The translations under genes and the position numbers were made by a program. DNA of 64,000 nucleotides from Clostridiales bacterium (GTDB lineage: Bacteria; Bacillota; Clostridia; Saccharofermentanales; Saccharofermentanaceae). The stretch is taken from the NCBI GenBank assembly GCA_017510605.1, contig JAFWMQ010000007.1:123981-187980 (forward strand), read 5' to 3'. The notes under the pieces are model-generated. The model had not been told where the DNA came from. It ran no database searches and worked only from the letters and a program-made list of their open reading frames with translations. Below, one piece after another: positions 27,187-35,420 of the stretch (within the stretch, counting starts at the first letter, position 1; each line of letters starts with the position of its first letter).

Positions 27187-28926
27187 TCATCCTTTGTAGA
27201 GTTCACCATAGATATCAACAAGACCCTGAACGTTGAGTTCATTGCAGGACTGAACATAAGCATCCCACTGAGCGTCAATATCTTCCTGACCTGTTACGAA
27301 CTTCAATGTCCATGCGTTGACGTTACTGATAAGAGGTGTAGCGATGAGGTTGATCTCCTCGTTCTGATCTGCTGTAGGAGCAACACCGGGTGCGAGCGGA
27401 GGTATATCTCTGTCGTTATAATCTCTGCTAACATAATCAGCTACAGGAGGAATAAGGTTGTCTGACATCTCTGCAACTGTACCGCCGTACCAGAAGTTAC
27501 CGCCTGCATAACCCCACTTAAGTCTGATGTCTGTCATTGACTCAGCTTCGTCGTTACCATAGCCCAAGCCTGAGCAGCAGAAACCATCCATAAGCTTCTT
27601 ATTGCCGTCTGCATCTACTGTGTAGTGAACGCCTTCAACACCCCACTTTGTAAGGTCATATGCCTCGTGAGAATAGAAGAGCCAGTCAACGAATCTGAGC
27701 ATCTCGATAAAGCCTTCCTCACCGAGTTCATCAAGAGCCTTTTTAGAGATCATTACGCCGTTCTCAAGTCTTTCAGGAGATACTGTGGAATTTCTTGTAG
27801 AACCGATCGGGATCGTGATTACATAGTTTTCGAAGTTGCCTGCACCGAGCTGAGCTGTCATGTTCTGCTCATAGTTTGCCCACTGGCCCTGGTTGATCGA
27901 CATGATAGCTGTCTTGCCGTTGTAGTACTGAGCCGTAGCTGTAGCGTCATCCTGAGTGAATGTCTCGGGATCGAGGATACCGGCTTCGATAAAGCTGTTT
28001 GCTGTCTTTAAGAATGCCTTATAGTTTTCTGTTGTAGGTGAGAAGATGAACTTGTTGGCATTGTGATCGAATCTCATACCGTTGCCCATGTTCCAACCAG
28101 CATTACAATCATATGTTGCAGCCATAACGCCAAGGAGGTTTCCGCCGCTGCCCTGTCCGGATTCATTTCCGCACCAGAGGTCAGACCAGATATAATCACT
28201 CTCTTCGCACATACCCTGCTCAACCATGTAAGCCTTAACCTTCTTCAAAGCTTCGAGGAAATCAGCCCATGTCCAGTCTTTCTGGATAGCAACAACGTCA
28301 ACACCTGCTGCATCCCAAATATCCTTTCTGATAACGAAAGAATAGTTGATGAGGTTTGCTTCCTTCATGCCGGGGAGCTTATAGTACTTACCGTTAGCTC
28401 TGGTGATCGTCTGAATATCACCGGAGAGGTTATATGTGTTGTAGAACTCTGTGTAGTAAGGCATGTACTGAACGTAGTCAGAAATAGGAACGATAGCACC
28501 GCCGTCAACGAATGCAGAATCATCATAGATCTTAGGAATAATGTAAGCTGCGTTACCTGCATTGATATCGAGTGTGATGTTGTCCATGTAGTCGCCGCTG
28601 TCGTATGACTTGATGTCGAGCGTAACATTTGTCATCTCTTCGATTTTCTTGAAAATACCCTCCGTTTTCCATGTATCGACCATCGGATACCATGATGCAT
28701 CACTGAAGAACATTGTGTAGGTTACAGGCTGGTCAGCATGGAATGTCTGACCCAAACCGTATGTGTAGCCCAAATCATCTCCAGCATCAGCTGTTGTCTC
28801 GATCTGACTCGGAATTGTTGTAGTCTCGGAAGACTCACCGGGGCCGCCACTACAAGCAGCTAGACTGGAAAGCATTGAAACTGCAAGACCGACAGATGCT
28901 ACTTTTGCAAGTTTTGTTGTCTTCAT
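27187..28926 (-). CDS. ABC importer solute-binding lipoprotein (LplA/YtcQ-like)
   Basis: Extracellular substrate-binding protein of 579 residues. The lipobox is LSSLAAC (C25), followed by a Ser/Thr/Gly linker and a large type 1 family fold (FSDASWYPMVDTWKTEGIFKK, IMSINQGQWANYEQN). The unusually large size and partner permeases match the LplA/YtcQ/AguE group that binds uronate-containing oligosaccharides or related glycans. It is the last gene of the operon, which is unusual but recurrent for this group. Its position among glucuronate genes suggests aldouronate or oligouronate uptake; this is inference from context. No ATPase gene is present in the operon, as is usual where a shared MsmK-like ATPase serves. 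Confidence 0.88.
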   Translation of the reverse strand: MKTTKLAKVASVGLAVSMLSSLAACSGGPGESSETTTIPSQIETTADAGDDLGYTYGLGQTFHADQPVTYTMFFSDASWYPMVDTWKTEGIFKKIEEMTNVTLDIKSYDSGDYMDNITLDINAGNAAYIIPKIYDDSAFVDGGAIVPISDYVQYMPYYTEFYNTYNLSGDIQTITRANGKYYKLPGMKEANLINYSFVIRKDIWDAAGVDVVAIQKDWTWADFLEALKKVKAYMVEQGMCEESDYIWSDLWCGNESGQGSGGNLLGVMAATYDCNAGWNMGNGMRFDHNANKFIFSPTTENYKAFLKTANSFIEAGILDPETFTQDDATATAQYYNGKTAIMSINQGQWANYEQNMTAQLGAGNFENYVITIPIGSTRNSTVSPERLENGVMISKKALDELGEEGFIEMLRFVDWLFYSHEAYDLTKWGVEGVHYTVDADGNKKLMDGFCCSGLGYGNDEAESMTDIRLKWGYAGGNFWYGGTVAEMSDNLIPPVADYVSRDYNDRDIPPLAPGVAPTADQNEEINLIATPLISNVNAWTLKFVTGQEDIDAQWDAYVQSCNELNVQGLVDIYGELYKG

Positions 28927-28991
28927 AACTGTTTCCTTTCTTTTTGTTTCATTTTTCTATTGCCGTGGGTTACCCCTGAAGCACAAGATGA

Positions 28992-29945
28992 TTATTCTTT
29001 TACGCCGCCGAGCATCATGCCCTGGACGTAGTATTTTTGTATGAACGGATAGACGCATATGATTGGAAGAACGGTAAGGACCATTGCGCAGGATTTAATG
29101 TTTGCCGTCATATTCTGGGCATCAGGATCCGACGACCCTGCACCTCTGATAATGGTCTGCAAGAAGTATGCAACAGGCCACTTTACCTTATCCTGCAGGT
29201 AGAGTTTTGCATTGAACCAATTGTTCCAGTACATGACCGCATAAAATAATGTCATTGTCGCAATGATCGGTGTGGAAAGGGGCCTCGCGATAAACCAGAA
29301 AACACCCCACTTGTTAAGGCCGTCAATCTCACCTGCTTCTTCAAGATCTTTCGGGATACTCATAAAGAACGATCTCATGAGGATTACATAATAGGTACTG
29401 ATGAGCATCGGGAGAATAAATCCCCACATTGAATTCTTAAGTCCGAGTCTTAATACCAAAACGTAGTTCGCGATAAGACCGCCGCCGAAATACATCGTAA
29501 AGATAATGAACGGTGACAGGATCTTGTTTACCCTAAGATTTGTTTTCGATAACGGATAAGCAAGGATCGAAGAGAAGAAAAGTGATAATACCGTTCCTAC
29601 CAGCGTATAGAAGATCGTGTTCATGTAGTAAACGATAAATTCCGGGATCCTGAGATTCGGGAAAAGCTTCGGGAAAGGAGCGATCGGGTTGCGGGTAATA
29701 ACATAAATATAAGTATCAACATTAAAACCTTCCGGTATAAGTCCGGTATGTCCCGCGAAAATCGCCTGATCTGAAGAGAAAGACTGTGATACAAGATAAA
29801 GGAACGGATAAAGAGTAGCAAATGAGATCAATATCATTATGATGGTATTGAAAACCGTGAAAACTCTGTAACCCTTGGATTCCTTGATCCTGTTCTTCGG
29901 ATTATGTATATGGATATCACGAGTTGAATTATCAATAGTACTCAT
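28992..29945 (-). CDS. ABC importer permease (LplC/YtcP-like)
   Basis: Integral membrane component with about six spans, 317 residues. The EAA-type loop for ATPase contact is EEAGEIDGLNKWGVFWFIARPLSTP, and KYYVQGMMLGGVKE at the C-terminus is a hallmark of the LplC/YtcP subgroup. A 25-residue hydrophilic N-terminus precedes the first span. TAAGGAGGGAATGAG precedes the start. It sits between the partner permease and the solute-binding protein in one operon. Confidence 0.92.
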   Translation of the reverse strand: MSTIDNSTRDIHIHNPKNRIKESKGYRVFTVFNTIIMILISFATLYPFLYLVSQSFSSDQAIFAGHTGLIPEGFNVDTYIYVITRNPIAPFPKLFPNLRIPEFIVYYMNTIFYTLVGTVLSLFFSSILAYPLSKTNLRVNKILSPFIIFTMYFGGGLIANYVLVLRLGLKNSMWGFILPMLISTYYVILMRSFFMSIPKDLEEAGEIDGLNKWGVFWFIARPLSTPIIATMTLFYAVMYWNNWFNAKLYLQDKVKWPVAYFLQTIIRGAGSSDPDAQNMTANIKSCAMVLTVLPIICVYPFIQKYYVQGMMLGGVKE

Positions 29946-29957
29946 CTCATTCCCTCC

Positions 29958-30926
29958 TTACCAAAGACTCGTCTTGGCAACTTTGCGTGATACAAAGTTC
30001 GCACATGTAAGAAGCACAAGGTTAATCAATCCTTCAAAGAGGCCAACCGCAGTTGCGAAGTTAATGCTTCCCGATTCGACACCCATTCGGAATACGTAAG
30101 TGGATACGATATCACTTGTCTCATAAGTCATAGGACTGTATAAGAGATATACTTTCTCGAATGCTCCGCCTGATCCGACAAGTCCGCCGATATCAAGGAT
30201 AAGAAGTGTTGCGATCGTAGGAAGAATGCATGGAATAGTAACGTGTATTACCTTCTGGAAATGAGTTGCTCCGTCAACTGTTGCTGCCTCATAAAGTGAT
30301 GGATTGATACCTGACATTGCCGCGAGATAAAGGATCGTGCCCCAGCCCAGGCTCTGCCATATACCTGATGTTACGAAGATAGTCCTGAACCATTCAGCGA
30401 GTGATATAAAACTGATCTTCTCACCACCCATCTTGAATATCAGATCATTGATCGGACCGTGTGTTGAAAGGAGTTCTTTGACCATACCGCAGACAATAAC
30501 CATAGAAATGAAGTGCGGAAGATAAGATACTGTCTGGACGAATTTCTTCCAGTGAAGATTTCTGATCTCGTTCAGAAGCAATGCGAAAAGAAGTGTAAGC
30601 GGAAATCTGAAAATAAGATAAAGGCCGTTGAGGATCAATGTATTTGAGAAAGCCTGCCAGAAAGGCTTAGCCGTAATAAACTGCTTAAAATACTTTAAGG
30701 TCAGAGGTCCCTGACCGAAAATGCTTCCGCCCGGATTGTACTTACGGAAAGCAAGGATATTACCGAACATAGGGATATATCTGAAGATAATGTAGTAGAT
30801 AACAGGAAGCAAAAACATAGCATACAACTGCCAGTTGACCCTGACATCTTTTGTGATTCTTTCACGAGCAGAGATTTCCTTGGGAGACCACTCGGTAACC
30901 TGTGCAATTTGTTCTTTCTTACCCAT
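29958..30926 (-). CDS. ABC importer permease (LplB/YteP-like)
   Basis: First gene of the importer operon, 322 residues with about six spans. The EAA loop is YEAATVDGATHFQKVIHVTIP, typical of sugar permeases of the LplB/YteP group, and the region FRKYNPGGSIFGQGPLTLKYFKQF is characteristic. A hydrophilic N-terminus of about 35 residues precedes the first span. CAAGGGGTTAACCAAG lies before the ATG. A good promoter and candidate operator are found about 90-130 bases upstream. It pairs with the second permease 12 bases downstream. Confidence 0.92.
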   Translation of the reverse strand: MGKKEQIAQVTEWSPKEISARERITKDVRVNWQLYAMFLLPVIYYIIFRYIPMFGNILAFRKYNPGGSIFGQGPLTLKYFKQFITAKPFWQAFSNTLILNGLYLIFRFPLTLLFALLLNEIRNLHWKKFVQTVSYLPHFISMVIVCGMVKELLSTHGPINDLIFKMGGEKISFISLAEWFRTIFVTSGIWQSLGWGTILYLAAMSGINPSLYEAATVDGATHFQKVIHVTIPCILPTIATLLILDIGGLVGSGGAFEKVYLLYSPMTYETSDIVSTYVFRMGVESGSINFATAVGLFEGLINLVLLTCANFVSRKVAKTSLW

Positions 30927-31013
30927 CTTGGTTAACCCCTTGAGACCCTAATGATGTAAAATGCTAACTTACCAAGAGTTCTTGCATACTTGTATGTTAG
31001 TTACATTGATATG

Positions 31014-31062
31014 AGATTATCACCACTATTGTGATATGTCAATAGACTTCTACCATTCTAGC
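31014..31062 (-). promoter_or_regulatory. Promoter and candidate operator B of the ABC operon
   Basis: On the minus strand TTGACA (31042-31037), a 17-base spacer and TAATCT (31019-31014) form a strong sigma-A-type promoter. Six bases above the -35 box is GCTAGAATGGTAGA (31062-31049), the shared motif of this cluster. Between this promoter and the start codon there is an 80-90 base leader with no recognised structure. Confidence 0.65.
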
Positions 31063-31189
31063 GTGCGAATTTGTGTAATCCGAATAAAACCTTTTTTGCC
31101 TGGTATTTTTCTATTTATGTCGGGAAATTACAAAATAAAGGAATAAATTATCGGAACATCTATATTTTTAATCATTCCGACATGATATT

Positions 31190-31231
31190 GGCAAAAACAT
31201 TGAAATCCCGACACGTAAAACATGCCGGGAT
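31190..31231 (-). terminator. Probable terminator after the esterase gene
   Basis: On the minus strand ATCCCGGCATGT (31231-31220) pairs with ACGTGTCGGGAT (31216-31205) with two mismatches and a three-base loop, followed by TTCAATGTTTTTGCC. The rest of the 352-base gap 30927-31278 carries the ABC promoter and a weaker inverted repeat (ATGTCGGGAAAT at 31118 against ATTCCGACAT near 31174); no gene is apparent. Confidence 0.6.
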
Positions 31232-31278
31232 TGAGATTCCAGATCTCTTTAAGACCAATTAAATATTTTAATAATTTA

Positions 31279-32799
31279 TCAGTTTAGTTCCAAAGACGCT
31301 GCTGCCACGTCAGCTCCGATCTCACTCTTATTCTGAGGATGAAGTTCATGTATCGGATCAGGACAGGGACTGTTAACCACTTTTATCTTACTGATATATG
31401 CCGGAGCATCATCCTGAAGCTTCTGGATCTGCTTCCACCCTTCCGGTATCTTCGTATCAGTCAACGGATTAATATAATCTGCAATTCTTACAAGTACTAC
31501 AGGAACATCACCAAACAGTTCTCGCATCTTTTTGAATAGAAGGATCATCTTCTTATCATAACCTTCAGGGAATTCAGCATTGGATTCACCCTGGCACCAC
31601 CAGATCTGGGAAATGCTTATATCCTTTATAGTTAAAAGACTTGCATAGTAAAGTGATGAGGGAATATTCACAGCCATCTTGTTGGGTACGAACTTTTCTG
31701 TCATCTTCTCAACTGCCATCTTCCAGTTTCCGGTAAGATCAATATATCCGTCAGAGGTCTCAAGACGGTAAGGATGGCCGGGAACAAAACCGCCGGCACC
31801 GTTCTCGATAATAAGTCTTGTGCGGATGGTATTCTTTCCTGTCTTCAGCAAAGAACTGTCAAAAGAATATTTCCGCGGCGGATACTGATACTCGGTCCTG
31901 CCGACTTCAACACCGTTCACATAAGTAACATCCGCATCGATCAGGTCACCTAACCGCAGCAGGCATTCGCCTTCGGGGATCTTATCCAGATCGAACTCTT
32001 TTGCAAACCATACACTGCCGGAAAAATCTTCTGCAATGATACATGGCATCTTTATATTTACTCCTTCAGCCAAAGCGTCTTCCGGAGAAAAATCTTTATC
32101 TATAGTATTCTCACGCCATGTAACAACTTTCTGATTCCCCTCATCGACATAAGCTTTAAGAACGCCTTTGCCTCTGTAAGGATCGATCTCTTCATCTTTT
32201 GTGCCGGTAGCGAAAAGATCTTCTTCGCACATAAATGATTCTATGTTTGCGCCGCCCTGTGCATTAAGTATCAGTCCGATAGGAACATTCTGTTCTTCGA
32301 AAAGTCTTTTCGCTGCATAAAATCCAATGGCACTGATCTCATACTTACCGGTGCCGCAGGCTTTGACCCAATCAGTCTCAGGTAGTGTGCATATCGGATC
32401 TTCGCCCTTGAGCGGGATCTCCAGATCCGGTGTTAATCTGTATTGTCTGACAAAAGGATAATCCTTTGCTTCGATCTCTTCTTTATTAAGATCGATAGTT
32501 CTGATAACAGGAAGTTCCATATTAGACTGTCCTGCAAGCATGAAGACATCACCGATGCAGACATCTTTTATGCTTATAACATCTGTGCCTTCGACTTTAA
32601 GATCAGTATCGAACATTGTATCCATGGGAGGGAAAACGGCTTTGAAAGATCCGTCATTGACTTCGGCAGTTAAAGTCGTACCGGCCAATGTAACGGCGAC
32701 CTCGCTCTTTGAACTTTCAAAACCTTCTATTATTATTTCTCTATTTCTTTGGAGAACCATTCCGTCAGAATAGATACCGGATAATCTTGTAGATGTCAT
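31279..32799 (-). CDS. Sialate O-acetylesterase-like SGNH esterase
   Basis: Carbohydrate O-acetylesterase of 506 residues. The nucleophile serine lies in DVFMLAGQSNMELP (about residue 90), the second block is WWCQGESNAEFPEGYDKKM, and HELHPQNKSEIGA at the C-terminus supplies the catalytic histidine. An N-terminal beta-sandwich (1-80) and an internal jelly-roll insertion (about 235-340) fit the SASA family. No signal peptide is visible, so it probably acts in the cytoplasm on imported acetylated oligosaccharides; acetylated xylan fragments would fit the context. The ATG at 32799 is chosen because AAGGAAGG abuts the upstream ATG at 32811. Confidence 0.87.
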   Translation of the reverse strand: MTSTRLSGIYSDGMVLQRNREIIIEGFESSKSEVAVTLAGTTLTAEVNDGSFKAVFPPMDTMFDTDLKVEGTDVISIKDVCIGDVFMLAGQSNMELPVIRTIDLNKEEIEAKDYPFVRQYRLTPDLEIPLKGEDPICTLPETDWVKACGTGKYEISAIGFYAAKRLFEEQNVPIGLILNAQGGANIESFMCEEDLFATGTKDEEIDPYRGKGVLKAYVDEGNQKVVTWRENTIDKDFSPEDALAEGVNIKMPCIIAEDFSGSVWFAKEFDLDKIPEGECLLRLGDLIDADVTYVNGVEVGRTEYQYPPRKYSFDSSLLKTGKNTIRTRLIIENGAGGFVPGHPYRLETSDGYIDLTGNWKMAVEKMTEKFVPNKMAVNIPSSLYYASLLTIKDISISQIWWCQGESNAEFPEGYDKKMILLFKKMRELFGDVPVVLVRIADYINPLTDTKIPEGWKQIQKLQDDAPAYISKIKVVNSPCPDPIHELHPQNKSEIGADVAAASLELN

Positions 32800-32851
32800 A
32801 TTCTGCACCATCCTTCCTTTAGCGCTATTCTATACATATATCGATTAATTG

Positions 32852-32894
32852 TCTACCATTCTAGTTGACAAGTCGTCTTTCAAACTTTTATACT
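32852..32894 (+). promoter_or_regulatory. Promoter of yesL with overlapping candidate operator C
   Basis: TTGACA (32865-32870), an 18-base spacer and TATACT (32889-32894) form a strong promoter reading toward the DUF624 gene. The shared motif lies just above and overlaps it (TCTACCATTCTAG from 32852). On the opposite strand TAGACA-N17-TAGAAT could drive the esterase gene from the same region, so one site could control both. Confidence 0.65.
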
Positions 32895-32914
32895 GACAAT
32901 TAGAGGAAGTCAAT

Positions 32915-33619
32915 ATGGCAAAGAAATCATTCGACCACATCACAAACGGCTGGCTCTACAGAACCGGTAAAGCGATAGGAGATGTTGTGATCATCTCCGC
33001 TCTTTTCCTTTTGTTTTGTCTTCCTTTGGTTACGGCAGGAACTTCGATAACGGCTTTATACTATACCGTATACCACAAATACTATAAGAAAACAGACAAC
33101 ATAAGTAAAGACTTCATCCATTCGTTTAAGGACAATCTCAAGAACGGAATAATCGTTCATCTTTTATATTCTGCTTACAGCGCAGTTGCCGGATTCAATA
33201 TTTATTTTGCTTTCTTCGGCTGGGGCAATGTCAGACTTCCCGAATGGTACATGTTTGTATCCTTCCTCCCGCTTCTTCCTGTCATTTTTACTTTGCCGTT
33301 CGTTTATCCTCTGATGGCTCGTTTTGATAACGGTATTGCCGGAACAATAAAAAACAGTTTCACGCTCTGTATGATCAACTTCCCGAAATTCATTCTTATC
33401 TGGATCATCAATATCATTGCAGTCGCAGTAAGCATCGGCTTCCCTCCTGCCGCACTTGTTATTCCTGCAGGAGCAACTTATCTCTGTCAGATGATCACGG
33501 AGAAAGCATTTACTGCTGCTATGAGTGTGGAAAGCTCACGCGAAAACACGGTAGATCAAAAAGCAGAGATCTCTGAAGATCCAGAAGATATTTGCATTGA
33601 GGCAGAGAAAAATGACTGA
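32915..33619 (+). CDS. DUF624 / YesL-family membrane protein
   Basis: Inner-membrane protein of 234 residues with about five or six spans. The N-terminal GWLYRTGKAIGDVVIISALFLLFCLPLVTAG pattern is diagnostic for DUF624/YesL proteins, which are typically encoded beside LplABC-type importers of pectin and uronate oligosaccharides. The molecular role is unknown. AGAGGAAG precedes the start. The last codons overlap the next gene by eight bases. Its promoter region is shared with the divergent esterase gene. Confidence 0.88.
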   Translation: MAKKSFDHITNGWLYRTGKAIGDVVIISALFLLFCLPLVTAGTSITALYYTVYHKYYKKTDNISKDFIHSFKDNLKNGIIVHLLYSAYSAVAGFNIYFAFFGWGNVRLPEWYMFVSFLPLLPVIFTLPFVYPLMARFDNGIAGTIKNSFTLCMINFPKFILIWIINIIAVAVSIGFPPAALVIPAGATYLCQMITEKAFTAAMSVESSRENTVDQKAEISEDPEDICIEAEKND

Positions 33620-33983
33620 TTATCTCAACTACATCCAGCTGGTATCCGGGATCCTCGCTGCAGGCCTGATCTTCGCAGGAATATTCATAAGCGTGAAAAA
33701 GTTAAACCCTGAAAAATATGAGACCATTCCCGTAAAGACGACTGTAATATCAACAGTCCTCATCACTGCAGGACTTCTTTGTTATACATTAGTAATAACA
33801 TGTAAAAACATGACAATCGTTACGGAAGAACAGTATGAATTGGGAACTATCTATTTCGCATCTTTGGAAGAAGTTATAAAGATGTTCGGCTTCATCGTAT
33901 TTGTTCCGCTACTGTTCAGGTTATTCAAGCCCAGATCTCATAAAAACGATCAGCCGGAAGAAATGATCCCCGATGAGGAATAG
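33612..33983 (+). CDS. Small three-span membrane protein
   Basis: Unrecognised 123-residue protein with three predicted membrane spans (about 5-27, 45-65 and 85-105) and a hydrophilic, acidic C-terminal tail. I chose the ATG at 33612, which overlaps the end of the DUF624 gene by eight bases; a TTG at 33597 is the only longer alternative. The tight overlap implies coupling and a function linked to YesL or to the importer, by inference only. The following 251-base gap to uxuA holds the uxuA promoter and no gene. Confidence 0.7.
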   Translation: MTDYLNYIQLVSGILAAGLIFAGIFISVKKLNPEKYETIPVKTTVISTVLITAGLLCYTLVITCKNMTIVTEEQYELGTIYFASLEEVIKMFGFIVFVPLLFRLFKPRSHKNDQPEEMIPDEE

Positions 33984-34135
33984 CATTTATCCGATTTTGT
34001 GCATCATAGTATGGATATGCTTAAATCCATCGATAAAGCAAGTGATAAATCCATTGTTCTTCCCCTATTTTGCTATATTTTGAAGGGTAGTTATTCCCCC
34101 GGATAAGAGTTAACATTTCAACATGTCACGTTCTA

Positions 34136-34167
34136 TTGACAGAACGCAAGCCTACTAGTATACTAGT
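34136..34167 (+). promoter_or_regulatory. uxuA promoter with palindromic operator on the -10 box
   Basis: TTGACA (34136-34141), 17-base spacer, TATACT (34159-34164) is a near-consensus vegetative promoter. The -10 box is embedded in the perfect 14-base palindrome ACTAGTATACTAGT (34154-34167), a position at which a bound protein would block RNA polymerase. Its core GTATAC matches the core of the E. coli UxuR/ExuR operator. About 68 bases separate the predicted start point from the uxuA ATG. Confidence 0.75.
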
Positions 34168-34234
34168 GGACAGAATGAGGCTTGAGTATTATCTCAGTAT
34201 TCTCAGTAAAGTCTTTTTTCGGTGGTAATAGTGC

Positions 34235-35305
34235 ATGAAATTAGTTATACGGTGGTTCCCATACGGTGACGACAGCGTAACTCTTAAACAGATCAGGCAG
34301 ATTCCCGGTGTAAGCGGCGTAGCCACGCATCTTACCAGGATTCCTGTCGGTGACGTCTGGACCATGGATGAGATCAATCTGGTAAAAGATGAGATCAATT
34401 CCCAGGGTCTTGAGATGGAAGTCATTGAGAGTCTGAATATTCATGAAGATATTAAGAAGGGATTACCATCAAGAGATTTGCTAATCGATAACTACATTGA
34501 ATCGATGAGGAATCTTTCCAAGGCCGGAGTTAAGTGCATCTGCTATAATTTCATGCCCGTTATGGATTGGTACCGGAGCGATCTTGCTAAAGAGCTGCCT
34601 GACGGAAGCAACGCCATGGCATACAACCACAACGTAGCAAAGGATCTTACATTAGAGAAGATCACTTCTTCCATGATCGACGGATCACACAATTTCAGTC
34701 TTCCGGGCTGGGAACCTGAGAGATTCGGACAGATGGCAGAAGACATTAGGTTCTATCAGAATATGTCTTCTGAAGATTACTTCAAGAACATCAAATATTT
34801 CCTTGATGCAGTTATTCCGGCTGCGGAAGAATTGGATATTAATTTTGCGGTTCATCCAGACGATCCTCCGATGCCTTTATTCAACCTCCCTAAGGTAGTA
34901 AACAGCAAAGAGTCGATCAATACATATCTTAATCTCAACACTTCAAAGAGGAACGGTCTCACGCTTTGCACAGGAAGCCTCGGCGCAGGAATTCACAATG
35001 ATGTTCCGGATATTGCAAAGACTTTCACTTCCATGGGCAAGGTGCATTTCGTCCACTTAAGAAATGTTAAGCACGAGAATGAGACTGATTTCCACGAATC
35101 AGCACATCTTTCCTCATGCGGAGATCTTGATATGCTCGCCATCGTAAAAAATCTTTACGAGAATGGTTTTGACGGCTATATCCGTCCTGACCACGGCCGA
35201 ATGATCTGGGATGAAGTAGGAAGACCCGGATACGGTCTTTACGACCGCGCTTTGGGTGCAGCATATATCAACGGTTTATGGGAAGCCGTAACCAAACTTT
35301 GTTAA
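34235..35305 (+). CDS. uxuA: Mannonate dehydratase
   Basis: Dehydrates D-mannonate to 2-keto-3-deoxygluconate, 356 residues, the usual size for the Bacillota form. MKLVIRWFPYGDDSVTLKQIRQIPGVSG is the family N-terminus; VHPDDPPMPLFNLPKVV, CTGSLGAGIHNDVPD (cysteine and histidine ligands) and YIRPDHGRMIWDE contain the metal-binding residues. The ribosome binding site is weak (GGTGG). A 19-base perfect hairpin lies between uxuA and uxuB, which are otherwise collinear and complete the glucuronate branch. Confidence 0.96.
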   Translation: MKLVIRWFPYGDDSVTLKQIRQIPGVSGVATHLTRIPVGDVWTMDEINLVKDEINSQGLEMEVIESLNIHEDIKKGLPSRDLLIDNYIESMRNLSKAGVKCICYNFMPVMDWYRSDLAKELPDGSNAMAYNHNVAKDLTLEKITSSMIDGSHNFSLPGWEPERFGQMAEDIRFYQNMSSEDYFKNIKYFLDAVIPAAEELDINFAVHPDDPPMPLFNLPKVVNSKESINTYLNLNTSKRNGLTLCTGSLGAGIHNDVPDIAKTFTSMGKVHFVHLRNVKHENETDFHESAHLSSCGDLDMLAIVKNLYENGFDGYIRPDHGRMIWDEVGRPGYGLYDRALGAAYINGLWEAVTKLC

Positions 35306-35345
35306 TTACTTAGTTTTCATAAGGCATTACCTCCACCCTTGCCAG

Positions 35346-35389
35346 CAAAACCGATAATCTTATAGTGATTTATAAGATTATCGGTTTTG
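35346..35389 (+). terminator. 19-bp perfect hairpin between uxuA and uxuB
   Basis: Arms 35346-35364 and 35371-35389 are perfectly complementary over 19 bases (CAAAACCGATAATCTTATA) with a six-base loop. The 3' arm ends TTTTG and is followed by TTAGAAAAGAGG, so the U-run is short. It may be a partial terminator or an mRNA-processing/stabilising element that sets uxuA above uxuB expression. Confidence 0.6.
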
Positions 35390-35420
35390 TTAGAAAAGAG
35401 GACTCAGAAAGGAAATCAAT

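Noticed and set aside
31071..31262. Small plus-strand gene of 63 codons in the gap upstream of the ABC operon
   Set aside because: It overlaps a candidate terminator hairpin, lacks a ribosome binding site, and its peptide resembles no protein domain.
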